Assembly: GCF_043290135.1 (NCBI RefSeq)
Contig: NC_134704.1
Span: forward strand, 11,711,001-11,775,000
DNA from: Rhipicephalus microplus
Taxonomy: Eukaryota > Arthropoda > Arachnida > Ixodida > Ixodidae
Direction of reading: 5' to 3'
Length of the DNA stretch: 64,000 nucleotides
A program made the translations under genes and the position numbers. This document shows positions 54,365 to 64,000 of the stretch, one piece after another. The notes beneath the pieces are model-generated. The model saw only the letters and a list, made by a program, of their open reading frames with translations. It searched no databases and was not told the origin of the DNA. How positions within the stretch are numbered: position 1 is the first letter of the stretch; every line of letters starts with the position of its first letter.

Positions 54365-55974
54365 TGGTCATACCACCATCATTTGTACAAGTTCATCAGC
54401 TGTAGAATTATCATCGTCAACAAGTGATGATGATGTGTGGCGGTTTGTGGCGCAAGGGCCAATTGATGGCCAAAGAGCGGCATTTCAATGAGTAGAGATG
54501 TGGACAATAAGATGTTGCGTGGCTGTATAGAGGCCTTAAAATTCCTCGCGATAATGCGGGTAAAAACATAAGTATTAGGATCATGACAGTGGCGTGATAT
54601 GCATAGTAAAAAAGGGTGACCAAGGTTTCGATAATAAAAACGTGTAAAAATATTTGGCACTAGCACAAGTGCCTCATTAGCGCCCTTGTGTCCAAGGGCT
54701 GCGAGGCAAGTGCTTTTAAATGTAGTCACTGCAGCAGCAACCTCTCTAAAGAGGTTGTGCTACGCATTTCCTGGGTATATGACATGATAAAAGCAAACAT
54801 CTCTTGAAAAAGCTAGCACAGATTTATGAGTGAACAGTGGTTCCCTACCGACGAACATTGCCGGGTGTAAAGGTATATGTTGTCGGTAGGGTAATGAAAA
54901 GTGTTGTTTTCTTAGAGTGTCTAGTTGTTTGCACAGGATTAAAATGTGAAGAACTGTTAGTGCTTCACCACATCTGTCACACAATGGTGGATCACCACCA
55001 GACAAAAGATGTGAGTGTGTCGTGTATGTGTGTTCTATCCTGAGCCTCGTTAGTGTTACCTCTGTGTGGCGTGATTTTGATATTGGCGGCCAATGTCCAA
55101 GGTGTGGCTTAATAACATGTAGTTTGTTTTGTGTTTGTCTATCCCACTTGCTCTGCCAGTAGTCCCTGAGCTTTCGTTTGAGAGACAGTTTAAGGTCAAG
55201 GGAAAGGATTGATATGGATGTAGTGGCAGTGCTTTTGTAGACGGATGCAGCAAGTTGGTGCGCCATCATGTTGCCTTAGATCCCGCGGTGCCCTGGCACC
55301 CAGCACACTAAGACATGTTGTTTGAGTGTGTAGAGAGTTCATAAAATACAGTAAAGTGAGACGAGGACAGGGTTGCTTTATTAAGAGTTTGCAGAGCTGT
55401 TACCACACTGAGGGAGTACGTATAAATTACTGATTTTTGTAGTTGTAGTTGATGTGTTTAGCGGCCACAAGTATTGCGTAATGTTCCGCTGTGAACATAC
55501 TTGTGTCTGAATGTAGTGGGCCAGCATTCGAAAAGGATGGGTTGAAAGCAGCATAGGACACAGCGGAGTTAGACTTGGAGGCACCTGTAAAGAACTCGGG
55601 ACGTGTGTATTTCTGTTGAAGTTCAGGGAAGTATGTTCAGATATGGGCAATGGGAACGTGTTTTGTAAGTTCGTGTATAGTCTATAGGCAGTTGCAGTCC
55701 ATAGTCTGCCACTGCCACGGTGGTGGGTGTGCTGCAGGAGCCATTAAACTGTGTTCAAGTGACTGAGGCACCAGTTTCCTCAGATAGACCCTTCAGGTGA
55801 ACTGAGTAGGGCTGCCTCATCGAAGGCCTGTTTTGAAACAGAATGAAGCTCGACAAATCATTAATAGTGGAGTATGAGGGTGCTTTTTGTCTGCTTTCAC
55901 CTTAAGGAAATATACAAAGGACATGTAAGTTCTCCGCAGATGAAGCGAGTGAAAGCGCAGTGAAAGCCTGAGTT

Positions 55975-55975
<1 letters not shown>
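54365..55975 (-). mobile_element. I-like LINE 3' portion
   Basis: Minus-strand pol remnants run from the (TA)n tract at 55978 down to a 3' UTR near 54365, ending CCACACATCATCATCAC. The LINE lies directly downstream of the Ty3/gypsy remnant. Its 5' part is missing. Confidence 0.85.
54760..55975 (-). pseudogene. LINE pol: late RT, RNase H and zinc-binding C-terminus, broken
   Basis: From the 5' side on the minus strand: [21 protein letters not shown] (RT-distal), then an RNase H domain split across frames with SNAGPLHSDT, FTAEHYAIL (conserved Glu) and VPGHRGI followed by a stop and GNMMAHQLA. A 169-codon frame (55269-54760) completes the C-terminus: KLSLKRKLRDYWQSKWD, KPHLGHWPP, TRLRIEHTYTTHSHLLSGGD and a CX2CX7HX4C motif (CDRCGEALTVLHILILC). 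It differs in sequence from the I-like LINE at 7.2-8.1 kb, so it is another family. Confidence 0.87.
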
Positions 55976-55977
<2 letters not shown>

Positions 55978-56041
<64 letters not shown>

Positions 56042-56077
56042 AAGTAACGCTACGGCCACTCTGCCACCATGCCTGCC

Positions 56078-56108
<31 letters not shown>

Positions 56109-56116
56109 ATATATAG
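55978..56116. repeat. two (TA)n microsatellites separated by ~40 bp
   Basis: (TA)n at 55978-56038 and 56078-56116, the second ending TATATAGAGAGAG. They truncate the I-like LINE on its 5' side. Confidence 0.9.
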
Positions 56117-57904
56117 AGAGAGCGATGCATGAGCGCCAGTGCTGCTCCGCGAACGGATTCATTGTAGGCTAGAACTCGTTGGTGGGCCGAGTTGGTGCAT
56201 ATTAACACGTAGGGAGTAACTGCGATATACACGCTTAAACTGGACACACCAACACTGCGCTTGTGTATCTATGTGTGCGTATAGTTTATACGTGTGTAGC
56301 GCAATTATCCCCTTTTTTTCATTGTAGGCTTTGACTCCAGGAGTTGTAAATTTCTGAGCAGCCAACTGCTGCTCCACTCGCAGGAACACGTACGCTGCCT
56401 CACAGCTGCAGACTTAAAGCGGGGATGCTACAGCAGCAAATATTAACACATGCCAAACGAGTATTCAATTGTGCTTTCGCGTTAGCTGATTGTGCGTGCC
56501 GGGTTCTGTCAAACTTCGCTGCCTGTTTTGCTTGCGAGCCGTCGGAGCACGCACACGCTATATTTTGGGTGGTTTTTTATTTTTTTCAGCACTTCCTTCA
56601 ACGGGGTCTGTCAAACGGCAAAATGAACCTTTCTTCCGTTCTTCGAATTCACCTCGCCTTCTCCAAAATCGTAAAGAACAGGGCGGCACGAGGAGAATAA
56701 AAACGCGAAGAGAATAAAATGCGCCATGTATAACAATATAATTCAGGCACATTATATGCTCGCTTGTCCTGCTGCGAATATCCTGGGCGGCGTTTATATC
56801 TTCTCTCACCTTAGGCTTAGTTCAGTTCCTTCGAGCTTCAACGCATTTCGCCGTTTTCCAGCATTTATTGTCGTAGCCTCAAACGCTTTTCATGGCTGGA
56901 GGCTGAGGCCAAGAGGGTCGTCGTGCCGCATCTCAGATTTCCTCCTTCTGTTATTCTTGTCTTCTCTCGCTGCCAACTTTAGTCGAGCCAAGTGCAACCC
57001 AATGTCATTTGGCATTCCGGTCTGATCCCACTGCTCGGCCCTCGGGGGCAGAACGCGGCGTAAAACGAAAGTGCGTGGAGCTGGAGGGACTCGCTTTGAA
57101 TGCCGCGTTTGGCTATTCCCAACTCGTGAGAATGAAACCAACAAGTCTCCGCCCCAACCCTGCATCAGGCTCTTTTTTTCTTCTTTTGCTTCATGTTCAG
57201 AACTCGCTGAGGGTACCACTTTTTATTTACTGGCCTGTTTTGATTCGTCGTCATGTTTTTCTTAGGTAACATTATTTCGAATCGCTTCTCTAAGAGTTAT
57301 TCTTTTTGGTCGTCTCCAAATATTGAGTCGAGGTTACAGCCGCATTTTTCGGAAGACACGGCTGTCCTATGGTCGTATATTTGTGGCTGGCACGGGATGT
57401 ATTTATTTACATATGCGAATACGCGCACACAGCACGGTCTCAGAGGCACAGGGGACCCTGTGTTTTTTTTATTTGTTTCCTCTGCGTGGTGTGTGCTGTG
57501 AACGCCAGAGCGTGAAATAAAACTGGAGTGTTTTGGTAGATAGGACAGAACGTGGGTGCGCATTATAGTTGTGCGCTGAGATGCTTTCTGGGGCTCTTTC
57601 TTCTTCTTTTTGTTGGCTTCGGTGCCTTCACTCCTGAGCCCAATGCCTTCGCCATGCCAGTTGCTGTTATTGTAGGCAATATGAAATCATCATCATTTGA
57701 TGCCTTACGCATGAAGGTACCTGCTACTCACTGGGGACAACCTGGTTTGCTGCAGCTAGGCAAGCAAACTAATGGAGAAAATATGGCAGGTGCTACACAT
57801 TGTTGAAGTCAATTGTATGCGAAGCAGTCAGTGTGTAGCAGCCTTTGCCTTATTTTATGCTATGATTGAGGCTTTACTGAGTAGATCGACGGCAATGCGT
57901 AATG
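56117..57904. other. unassigned, no supportable gene
   Basis: GC-rich parts (56.85-57.2 kb) generate overlapping frames of 60-109 codons on both strands. None has a recognisable domain. No repeat recognised. Confidence 0.4.
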
Positions 57905-58137
57905 ATAATTGTTGGGGTTTGACATCTCAAATTCGAGATATGATTATTAGAGACTCTTCAGGGGAGAGCTCAAGAAATTTCGTCCTTTAGAAGTTATTTA
58001 TATTCTCCTGAACCTAATTAGACGGCCTCGAGCATTCTCATGTCAATCGAGAATGCGGCCGCCATGAAGGGGATTCAATCCCGAAACCTGCGTATCAGCA
58101 ATTGAGCGCAAAACGCACTAGACCACCGTCCCGAGTG
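57905..58137 (-). mobile_element. very degraded SINE (Ruka-like)
   Basis: GGGGTTTGACATCTCAAATTC, ATATGATTATTAGAGAC and AATGCGGCCGCCATG followed by a box-B relic GGGATTCAATCCCG and ACTAGACCACC keep the SINE order on the minus strand, with heavy divergence. It is the oldest SINE copy in the window. Confidence 0.75.
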
Positions 58138-58735
58138 ACGTCAGTGCGTAAGTTTGGTGGTTATGCGCATGTAGCGGGGTTGCCAGGAACATCTATCTCA
58201 CAGGCCTGTATAGGACACCTCATGGTGCGATGTAAAATTTGAGCAGATATGCAAGTCGTATCTTAGAGAAGTAAGTATACGCTTCGGTGCGATGTTGGAA
58301 ATACAGCGTTCGTAGACGTATTCGAACAACGCCTTATCATGGATTGCGTAGTCGGTGTTTCTTACGCATTACAAAATAGGATTGCCAACAGCGCTACTAC
58401 TGGCATTGTGGCACATCTCCGTAGCGATGACTAACACTCATGATCATGATTTATTGGTTCTGGTCAAATCGCCAACTATAAATGTATACTGACTCAAATA
58501 TTGCTGTAGTATTTTCTGGTAAACTATATAATCGGTAGCCTTTTCTAGGCGATGCTCACTCTGCCAGACGCTGGACTGAGCATATTTAGATCTTTTCGTT
58601 GGAGATGTGCAGCTTTTTCAAAAGGTATGTGACACATTCGACGTCTCTTGCACGCCGACATGTCTACTCTATGAAATTTACTAAAGTCAGGTTTCAAGTT
58701 GCAAGTTTTTTTTCAGTTATTAGTACAGAAAATGA
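58138..58735. other. unassigned
   Basis: No repeat or gene recognised. Confidence 0.4.
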
Positions 58736-59475
58736 AACATCTTACAAAGTAGATATACAGGAGGAGGTCCGAAAGCGCAAGTTAGGCTGCAGAGGGACCT
58801 CCTCTTTAAAATTGGAAGTAGCAGTAACACTAAAAATGGCAAGAGGAGTAAATTGATAAAAGCCAGCACTAGGAAACAAGTAAATAAAAAGAGTGGCATA
58901 AACAATACAGCAGAAAACATATCGTGTCGTTAATCAATTACGAATACAATAGTTTTTTTAATAAACAAATCGTCAAAAATTCTCTCATGAGAGATAGCAT
59001 TGAATTCTATAGTGATAAGACTAAGAAATATGCAGTGTGGCGACCAAAATTAGTACGTAGAGTAGGCAGTAAAAAATTCTATTTGAACCCAATCTAGTAC
59101 GGTGAAAGTTAGACAGAGCAAGGGTATAAAGGACACTTGGTGGCATAAGATGGTTCAGTTACTTGAAAAGCATGATAGTAAGATCATATAAATAAACTAG
59201 CAGCAGTAAGTGTCTTAAAGTTTTGAAGTAATCTTGATACACTAGAACGATATGACCAGAAAGTTATTAATCTGATTGCTTGCTTTTTAACCTCTTGAAT
59301 GGGACATAAGTGGGTTAGATATGTACTCCCCTAAGTAGTAATGCAATGATTAATATGGCTGGGAATAAAAGCGTACTATAAGGCCAACCATGACGCACAG
59401 AAAGCCCTTGCCATCTACGGTAGTCAAAGTGGCCTATTTAGAGTGGTGTAGGAGAGGCCAAATCACTCGTGTGAA
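58736..59475 (-). mobile_element. CR1/L2-like LINE 3' end with RT scrap
   Basis: Minus-strand translation near 59400-59220 gives SHINHCITT, a stop, GSTYLTHLCPIQEVKKQAIRL, the usual RT thumb sequence (HxxYCxxxWG, then LQKxAIR). Later sequence (near 59100-58960) resembles the LRTNFGRHTAxF region. A 3' UTR with GGAGGTCC and GGACCTCC motifs follows. Several stops. Confidence 0.65.
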
Positions 59476-59879
59476 GGAGTGACATATAAGCATCACCAAG
59501 TAGTGCCACGTAAAATCAAGGCTGCCGCTCTATGTCAATACTTGATGACGTTACCGTATAAGACATCTAAATTTCTTATCTTACCATGCATTCTCGGTAG
59601 CACGGTTTATTTCTTCAGAACTAGGGCTTCGTGTTTTCGGAGTTCATTTTTGTCCGAATGTGGAGAGCGTTTTTCGGAATTCCTTCTTTTAGAAAAAATG
59701 AATCAATTATCAAAGTTTACTTTTCGTAACTATTAAGTTTACCAAAATACGGCTATTAATTTCGCATTATAAGTTGATGCAGTGTCTCGTTACATTTATT
59801 TCCAATGAAAATGCCTGGCATTGTTACAAATAATCTCGTTTTTCCACCCTCTGTTTTTTTCACTCTTTCTGTTCATTTT

Positions 59880-60625
59880 TTATCAATCAATCAATCAATC
59901 ATTTATTTGCGCAAGTATGGTGGTTACCATTGAGGATTATACAGATACAGACGGAGGTCCCAAATTTAACAGACTGCACAGTGGGCCTCCCATAAAAATG
60001 AGTAACAAAAGTATGTACAACGCAGCTATATAAGAACATAAACTAAACACCGTAACAAAATAAGCATAACAATAACATGACTTGATTATAAAAAAGAGCT
60101 AAAAAGTGTTGATGATGGAATAATTATGCTGAATGCAAGTAAAAACGAAGATTGAACTTGAATGTTTGGAAATGAGAGAGATTCTTAATAAGGCATAGTA
60201 ATGAGTTCCACAGTTGTGTGGCTGGGAAGTTAGTTGTGAGCTTACCATAATTAACCATAATTAGTTCAGCGTCTCGGTATTGAATAACTGTTGCTGGAAG
60301 CGAAACTGGTAGACAATAGGTGAGGATACTTGCTTTTGGTGACTATGGGGAACGGAAGCTTTTCGTTGATAGATTTGTGTATGAGAATTGCGAGTGAGTA
60401 TTTATGAATGTTTTCCCACCGACAAAATGTCATTAGAGATGAGCAATGTAGATGCTTCTGATGTGTAGCTGCTATGTGTCGTGATACGAATAGCTTGATT
60501 TCGAGTGTGCTGCAACGGCGATAAATGGACCGGATAGGTGTTTCCTCATGGTGATATGCAATAATTATTATGCGTAAGAATGAAAGCATAGTAAAAGAGA
60601 TTAATGTCTCTATATTTAACAAATT
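59880..60625 (-). mobile_element. CR1/L2-like LINE 3' end with (TGAT)n tail
   Basis: A 118-codon minus-strand frame (60622-60266) and following frame-shifted sequence (LPFPIVTKSKYPHLLS, then ATQLWNSL-like and FQTFKFNLRFYLHS) are a RT C-terminus. The 3' UTR contains GGGACCTCCGTCTG and ends CAAATAAATGATTGATTGAT, a family-type tail; on the plus strand this is the ATCAATCAATC run at 59881-59899. Confidence 0.7.
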
Positions 60626-63600
60626 ACAAACTTTACTTTATATTCTAATGTCATTTAGCCTATTAATGATGCTGTATGCGTATGGCTGTAAGCTCACCAA
60701 AGGGTACATTTGGGGGGAGCAGTTAGCTGGACAAACTGCTCCTCTCTTTCTCCCAGCCTCCCTCATCTTCTTGATGAAAAAAGAATGACCTGTTACTAGT
60801 CTTTTTTTTTCAATACTTCTAAATCATAGTTGAAATTATATCTGGAGATGAGAACATGTGAACACACTAAGCTTATTTTATTTGTCTGGTAGGTTTAGAT
60901 GCGTAAACACATATACATACAGGCACAAATACTTGAACACAAGACAACAACGTTTGTTCGTATTGCAGAAAGAATGCTTGCTGTAGTTGATAGAAGCATA
61001 AATTACGAGCTTGCTGCCGCTTATGCAGGTGTGCTTCGTTCTATTGATGATTGCAAACTTTGAAAATACCCCTTGAACGTGGAAAATTTTCTTTTAATAT
61101 CGAAGCTTATTGGATAAATTCAAATTGTTAGAAATTTTGCCCGCGAGAGTTTAGCGGATATTATCGAATTTATCCGACAACATGCAGCCCTGTTTATAAC
61201 ATATATATAAATATGGTCTGTGCAGATATTAGTTGCAGTACGCTAACTGTGATACGAAGCACTTGAATTACTTTAAATTGACCGCGAAGTCTGCGCCGGT
61301 CAATCTTCATGACCTTCCCGCGCCATCTTTCGAACAGCTTCGAACTTTTCGGTGAAGTCGGCGCACTCTTTCGTCGCACGCTGGGTAGGTAGCGGACAAA
61401 TAGGACAACATATATATTTTTTAAAATAGTTTGCCAGGCCACAATACAAGGGCGAACAGTTTGGGCTGGTTTTATATGCAGTAGTTTTCGTACGTCGGCA
61501 TAGGCGTGCGCCTTTCACCCTACTACCTCGAAGCCGGGGGGGGGGGGGGGCAAATTTTTCCAGTACATCAACTTAACTGGGAGGGTGGAGTGCTGCGATG
61601 AACTTTACCGCCACTATCCTGAAAGGGATCGCTGAGCATGCTTATGAACGTCTGAACACGAACGAACTCGCCTAAGCTGCAAACCTAGCATGAAAAAAAA
61701 AGAACAAGCAAAAACAAACAAGGGAAACAATTATTCACTTTTATTCTGCGTGTTATGCGTGAAAAAATAATACAGCACAAATCGTGCACAGAAAATATAT
61801 CGACCACAATATGATAATCACGACATCCACGAAAGAACAAAAGATGAAACGCCATTATTATTCTAGACCACATCCAATGTACGTCAGCCTAAGGTGATCA
61901 GTCCACGAAGTCAAGGAAGTCAACAAAGTGCATATAAAAACTAGGCCACACCACTGACAGAAACAATACAAAACTCTGAAGCGAAAATTTACAAAGGGCT
62001 TTCAGTCATACCAGTCACAATAAACAACCAAAGGATCACGATAATTACTCATTCGCTTGTGAGCACACTAATGAATAGCTGAGATTGCGTAAGGATATTG
62101 TACAGTTATGCGCGATGCAATTATATATGTTGGACAAAAGCAATATTATTGCGTAAGCGACAGAAGCGTACAACATAGCAATAAAATAATAGCGGAAAAG
62201 CCACATCCCTGCCATACTAATTTTAAAACTCGGGTCAAATTTCCCATGGTATATTATGCCAGCTCATCCTCAGCAGAATACTTTTGCAAACACTTCTCAA
62301 TTGTCAAAATCTACATTCCCATAAAAAATACCGCAGATATCAAACAAGTAAAATATTTGATGTTATGTGGCGGAATAGAAACGCCATTCACTATAGCCAG
62401 ACCTGTGGATGTCGTAATAGTTCTATTTTAATTATATTCTGTTCTGACAATGATGTCAGCAGCGGAATAGTCTTCAGCCACTTATCAACGGTACCAGCTA
62501 GCCGTGAATGATAGATATATCGTACGGTGAGCCACCCCGCTTGATACCCTGGCAGAATACGTGAATTCTAACAATTTTACAATTTTAACACTGGCAACTT
62601 CTAAGAGCGAGGTATTCGGGGTGGCTGAAAGCTCGCTTCATGCATGCAATGAGTGCGGTGAGGTGGCGTCCCCTCCGAGCTGCCGGTGCAGAAGCGTTTT
62701 GGAACTTCGAGAGAGAACTCAGAGATGGCACTACCGACCCTACGCCCACGATTCCCGCCTAGCGGTAGTTATGGTCAGTGGTGTTCCATGCGGTTGATTT
62801 TCCCGTCTTGGCGTAATGTTTAGACGACATATTGGACGAAAAAGAGAAAAGAATGAATATTGCTGGTATTGCTGGGAGTTTATCAAATTGCGTAATATTC
62901 CAACGATTGGCAATAAATAGCGGGCACACTGCGTCTTCGGCTTGTGCCATCAACCCTGGCGCACGCAGAACGCAGGTGCGGCTCTTGGCATTTGTTTCTT
63001 ATATTTATGTGGAGCGATTTCTAATTCACTGGTGGTGTTAGACTCGAAGCACTCATATTTTTACAGCACATAGGTCACGTACGAAATGTTTTTTATGCTG
63101 TGCTCCTGTACAACAAAGAGAACTCTAGTAATTGTTTAAATAGTCGTATACACGTAATACACTTGCATTTATATATTGTGTGTGTTTATCTTTTTTGGGG
63201 GGTGGTAGCGCATGCAACATTGAGCAATAAAGTAGGCCCTTTTATATGCGGAGCGGTTTTTTGCGCACTGCAAGCGCTTTTGGCGTCTATTTGCGTATCT
63301 ATCTATCTAGTCACTTACGTCTGGGTGTTCTCGTAATCGCCTTCTTAGCTTGTTATTAACCAAAATTAGTATGGGAGGGTAAGACGGTTTGACCAATATA
63401 AGGCGCTGGTTATGATATGGGTAATGCCACAATCCGGTCGCGTACGTTGTCAAACATTTCCCGCCAGATAATGGCACATACCCGTGGACGGGTATGTGCA
63501 ACGAATGCAAGGAATGAATGTAAGGGTCCCAGCAGAAATTGAACGTAAGCGTTCGGCGAAGCAATCAAGAATCGTACAACAGAGCCACGCAAGGTCTCGG

Positions 63601-63640
63601 AACTACATTGCGAATAGTCCCTACTGTTTGTGATACATCA
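60626..63640. other. unassigned; holds a 12-bp hairpin and a G-run
   Basis: No gene recognised; a 107-codon plus-strand frame (62108-62431) has no features. A G-run lies near 61537-61550. A perfect hairpin (arms 63474-63485 and 63488-63499, GCACATACCCGT) lies near the right end. Confidence 0.4.
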
Positions 63641-63649
63641 GTTGTTGCA

Positions 63650-63950
63650 GTGCTTGTTATGTAATTTTATAAACATTGCAGATATACTCCTATGATACAG
63701 CCGTCATGCCTAGTTAACGTCAGTTGAAGTTTGGTGTCATCCACTGAAGTTGATTTGAGTAGCAGTCAGCACCCTCGCGAGCACCTACGCTTCATATCAG
63801 CTTATCGGTTCTGGTACTGCTAATACTCACGATCCTGGTTCCCCCCTCGACTGTCCACCTCAGATTGTCCGAGACATTGCAGTGACAGTGTTGGCGCCGG
63901 AAGCAGCTGGGTGATTGGAGAAGCATACTTGCTTTCTTGTTCCTTGATAT
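63650..63950 (+). mobile_element. possible 3' end of a 5' LTR plus primer-binding site
   Basis: Sequence up to about 63894 ends CAGTGACAG, followed by TGTTGGCGCCGGAAGCAGC. The TGGCGCC core is the usual start of a primer-binding site complementary to a tRNA 3' end. It is followed within about 55 bp by a start codon and an open frame. The matching 3' LTR, if any, lies outside the window, so the LTR cannot be verified here. Confidence 0.35.
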
Positions 63951-64000
63951 ATGGCTCCCAAACACCACGGGGTATCAGCGATAAAACCGGCGTTCAGCAT
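63951..64000 (+). CDS. possible gag start, truncated by the window edge
   Basis: ATG at 63951 opens a frame of 16 codons (MAPKHHGVSAIKPAFS) that is still open at the last base. Its place just after a primer-binding-site-like sequence suggests the first gag codons of an LTR retrotransposon. Too short to confirm. Confidence 0.3.
   Translation, partial: MAPKHHGVSAIKPAFS

Overview
The window reads as nuclear DNA of an ixodid (hard) tick. The main reason is the repeat content. Several copies of a tRNA-derived SINE carry the core of the tick family that I believe is called Ruka (name from memory). Alongside them are remnants of RTE-like, CR1/L2-like, L1/Tx1-like and I-like LINEs and a broken Ty3/gypsy LTR element. 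There are also very long (TA)n and (CA)n tracts. No bacterial-style operon, CRISPR array or rRNA is present. I found no intact host protein-coding gene; nearly every recognisable protein segment belongs to a decayed transposable element.

Layout. 1-3220 is a head-to-tail array of a 454-bp unit: seven full copies and a truncated eighth. Each full unit holds a foldable tRNA-like sequence with Pol III box A, box B and a T6 terminator. 3.2-21 kb is mostly unassigned DNA with a SINE, a 5'-truncated I-like LINE bounded by a 13-bp target-site duplication (7151-8137), a promoter-like ETS/CCAAT/NRF-1 cluster near 8.95 kb and a CR1-like LINE end (16.8-17.7 kb). 21.0-22.9 kb is an internally deleted RTE-like LINE on the minus strand whose 5' end is tRNA-like. 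24.8-30.4 kb holds two SINE copies, another tRNA-derived element, a perfect 20-bp hairpin and a solo RTE tail.

34.9-37 kb has a 146-nt alternating purine-pyrimidine tract, a cluster of TGACGTCA sites and one weak candidate for a host first exon (36833). 37.8-43.2 kb is repeat on repeat: a composite tick repeat in several copies, and an L1/Tx1-like LINE whose last codons are split by a SINE with a 13-bp target-site duplication. 47.1-49.4 kb holds a SINE, a LINE scrap, and one diverged single copy of the 454-bp unit between (TA)n tracts. 49.4-54.3 kb is a Ty3/gypsy element with gag, protease, RT, RNase H and integrase remnants, all broken; its integrase is interrupted by a short non-coding repeat also found at 17.9-18.1 kb. 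54.4-56.0 kb is another I-like LINE end and 58.7-60.6 kb holds two CR1/L2-like LINE ends. The right edge (about 63.7-64.0 kb) looks like the end of an LTR, a primer-binding site and the first codons of another gag.

The most notable signal is the relation between the tandem array at 1-3220 and the single diverged copy at 48707-49168. Together they suggest a Pol III-promoter-bearing dispersed element that became a satellite. Because this is a by-eye reading, element boundaries are approximate by tens of bases unless a target-site duplication fixes them.
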